From the NCBI GenBank assembly GCA_964518135.1, contig CAZFEY010000019.1:1-13960 (forward strand): a stretch of 13,960 bases of DNA. The letters run 5' to 3'. This document shows positions 13,714 through 13,960 of this stretch, piece after piece. The position numbers and the translations under genes were made by a program. Under the pieces are notes generated by a model, which was not told where the DNA came from, did no database searches, and saw only the letters and a list, made by a program, of their open reading frames with translations. The stretch is from 2-12-FULL-40-12 sp964518135 (GTDB taxonomy: Bacteria > Patescibacteriota > Minisyncoccia > Minisyncoccales > 2-12-FULL-40-12). Positions within the stretch are counted from its first letter, which is position 1, and each line of letters opens with the position of its first letter.

Positions 13714-13960
13714 ATGGCTTCAAGGCACTTGTCGCGATCTATAGTGATGCAGTCCTTGTATGAGTGGGATTTTTTCGGTAAAAAACCCGAGAAACTAAAA
13801 GAAATTGTTGAAAGAAATCTTGAGGAATTTGGTCCTGGTCTTGAAGATAAGGGTTTTGTATGGCAGTTAGTGGCCGGAGTGGTAAAGTACTTGGGAAAGA
13901 TTGACAAAATTATTGAAAAAGCAGCGCCCGAATGGCCCATTAATCAGATAACGATAGTTG
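13714..13960 (+). CDS. nusB: Transcription antitermination factor NusB, 5' part (runs off window)
   Basis: RNA-binding helical protein that, with NusE (ribosomal protein S10), binds boxA and supports antitermination on rRNA operons. The first 82 codons are visible. MASRHLSRSIVMQSLYEWDF at the start and PEWPINQITIV at the edge match the family's first helix and the conserved segment before DRNILR. The middle part (EEFGPGLEDKGFVWQLVAGVV) fits NusB helices. The ATG at 13714 follows rpmF by 26 nt, without a Shine-Dalgarno. The C-terminus lies beyond the window. Confidence 0.88.
   Translation, partial: MASRHLSRSIVMQSLYEWDFFGKKPEKLKEIVERNLEEFGPGLEDKGFVWQLVAGVVKYLGKIDKIIEKAAPEWPINQITIV

Noticed and set aside
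1..13960. CRISPR array, insertion sequence or other defence system
   Set aside because: No regularly spaced repeats, transposase, terminal inverted repeats or recognisable defence proteins are present.

Overview
The window looks like a piece of a Patescibacteria/CPR genome, most likely a Parcubacteria-type lineage. It is an AT-rich, tightly packed scaffold with the standard genetic code (one small gene ends in TGA, and no in-frame TGA was needed elsewhere). The housekeeping genes have ordinary motifs but are reduced or carry odd insertions. The secreted proteins begin with a WQEPSLSPPDGNV-type module that I associate with this group. The lineage call is from memory of family signatures, not from a search.

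Layout. (1) 1-414: the 3' part of deoC, followed by a 209-bp spacer with strong predicted hairpins and then gatB (624-2063). (2) Minus strand, 7328 down to 2032: dnaE, thrS and miaA packed as one likely operon. dnaE is interrupted by a 100-N scaffold gap, thrS lacks the N-terminal editing half, and the 3' end of miaA overlaps the 3' end of gatB by 32 bp. (3) 7418-7663: a compact unit with a near-consensus promoter, a perfect Shine-Dalgarno, a 59-codon two-helix membrane protein, and an intrinsic terminator whose stem contains the stop codon. (4) rnhB (7684-8349). (5) 8355-13332: a surface-protein locus with a small anchored protein carrying three SLTAP repeats, then two large secreted proteins built of GNVGIGT fibre repeats. 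They share an N-terminal module, but only the second ends in a peptidase S74-type intramolecular chaperone. (6) rpmF (L32) and the start of nusB, running off the window.

How it fits together. Most genes serve translation and replication: GatB for tRNA-dependent amidation, ThrRS for charging, MiaA for tRNA modification, L32 in the ribosome, DnaE as replicase, RNase HII for RNA-DNA hybrid removal, NusB for rRNA transcription. The accessory part is the fibre-like secretion locus, plausibly a cell-surface adhesin system.

The most notable structure cuts across genes. Short repeats sit inside housekeeping coding regions: a palindromic CCCTGAGC...GTCGAAGGG element within miaA, and 7-bp tandem arrays in thrS and at two sites in rnhB, with a weaker one abutting gatB. 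Most larger genes have no Shine-Dalgarno, while the two small membrane-protein genes do.
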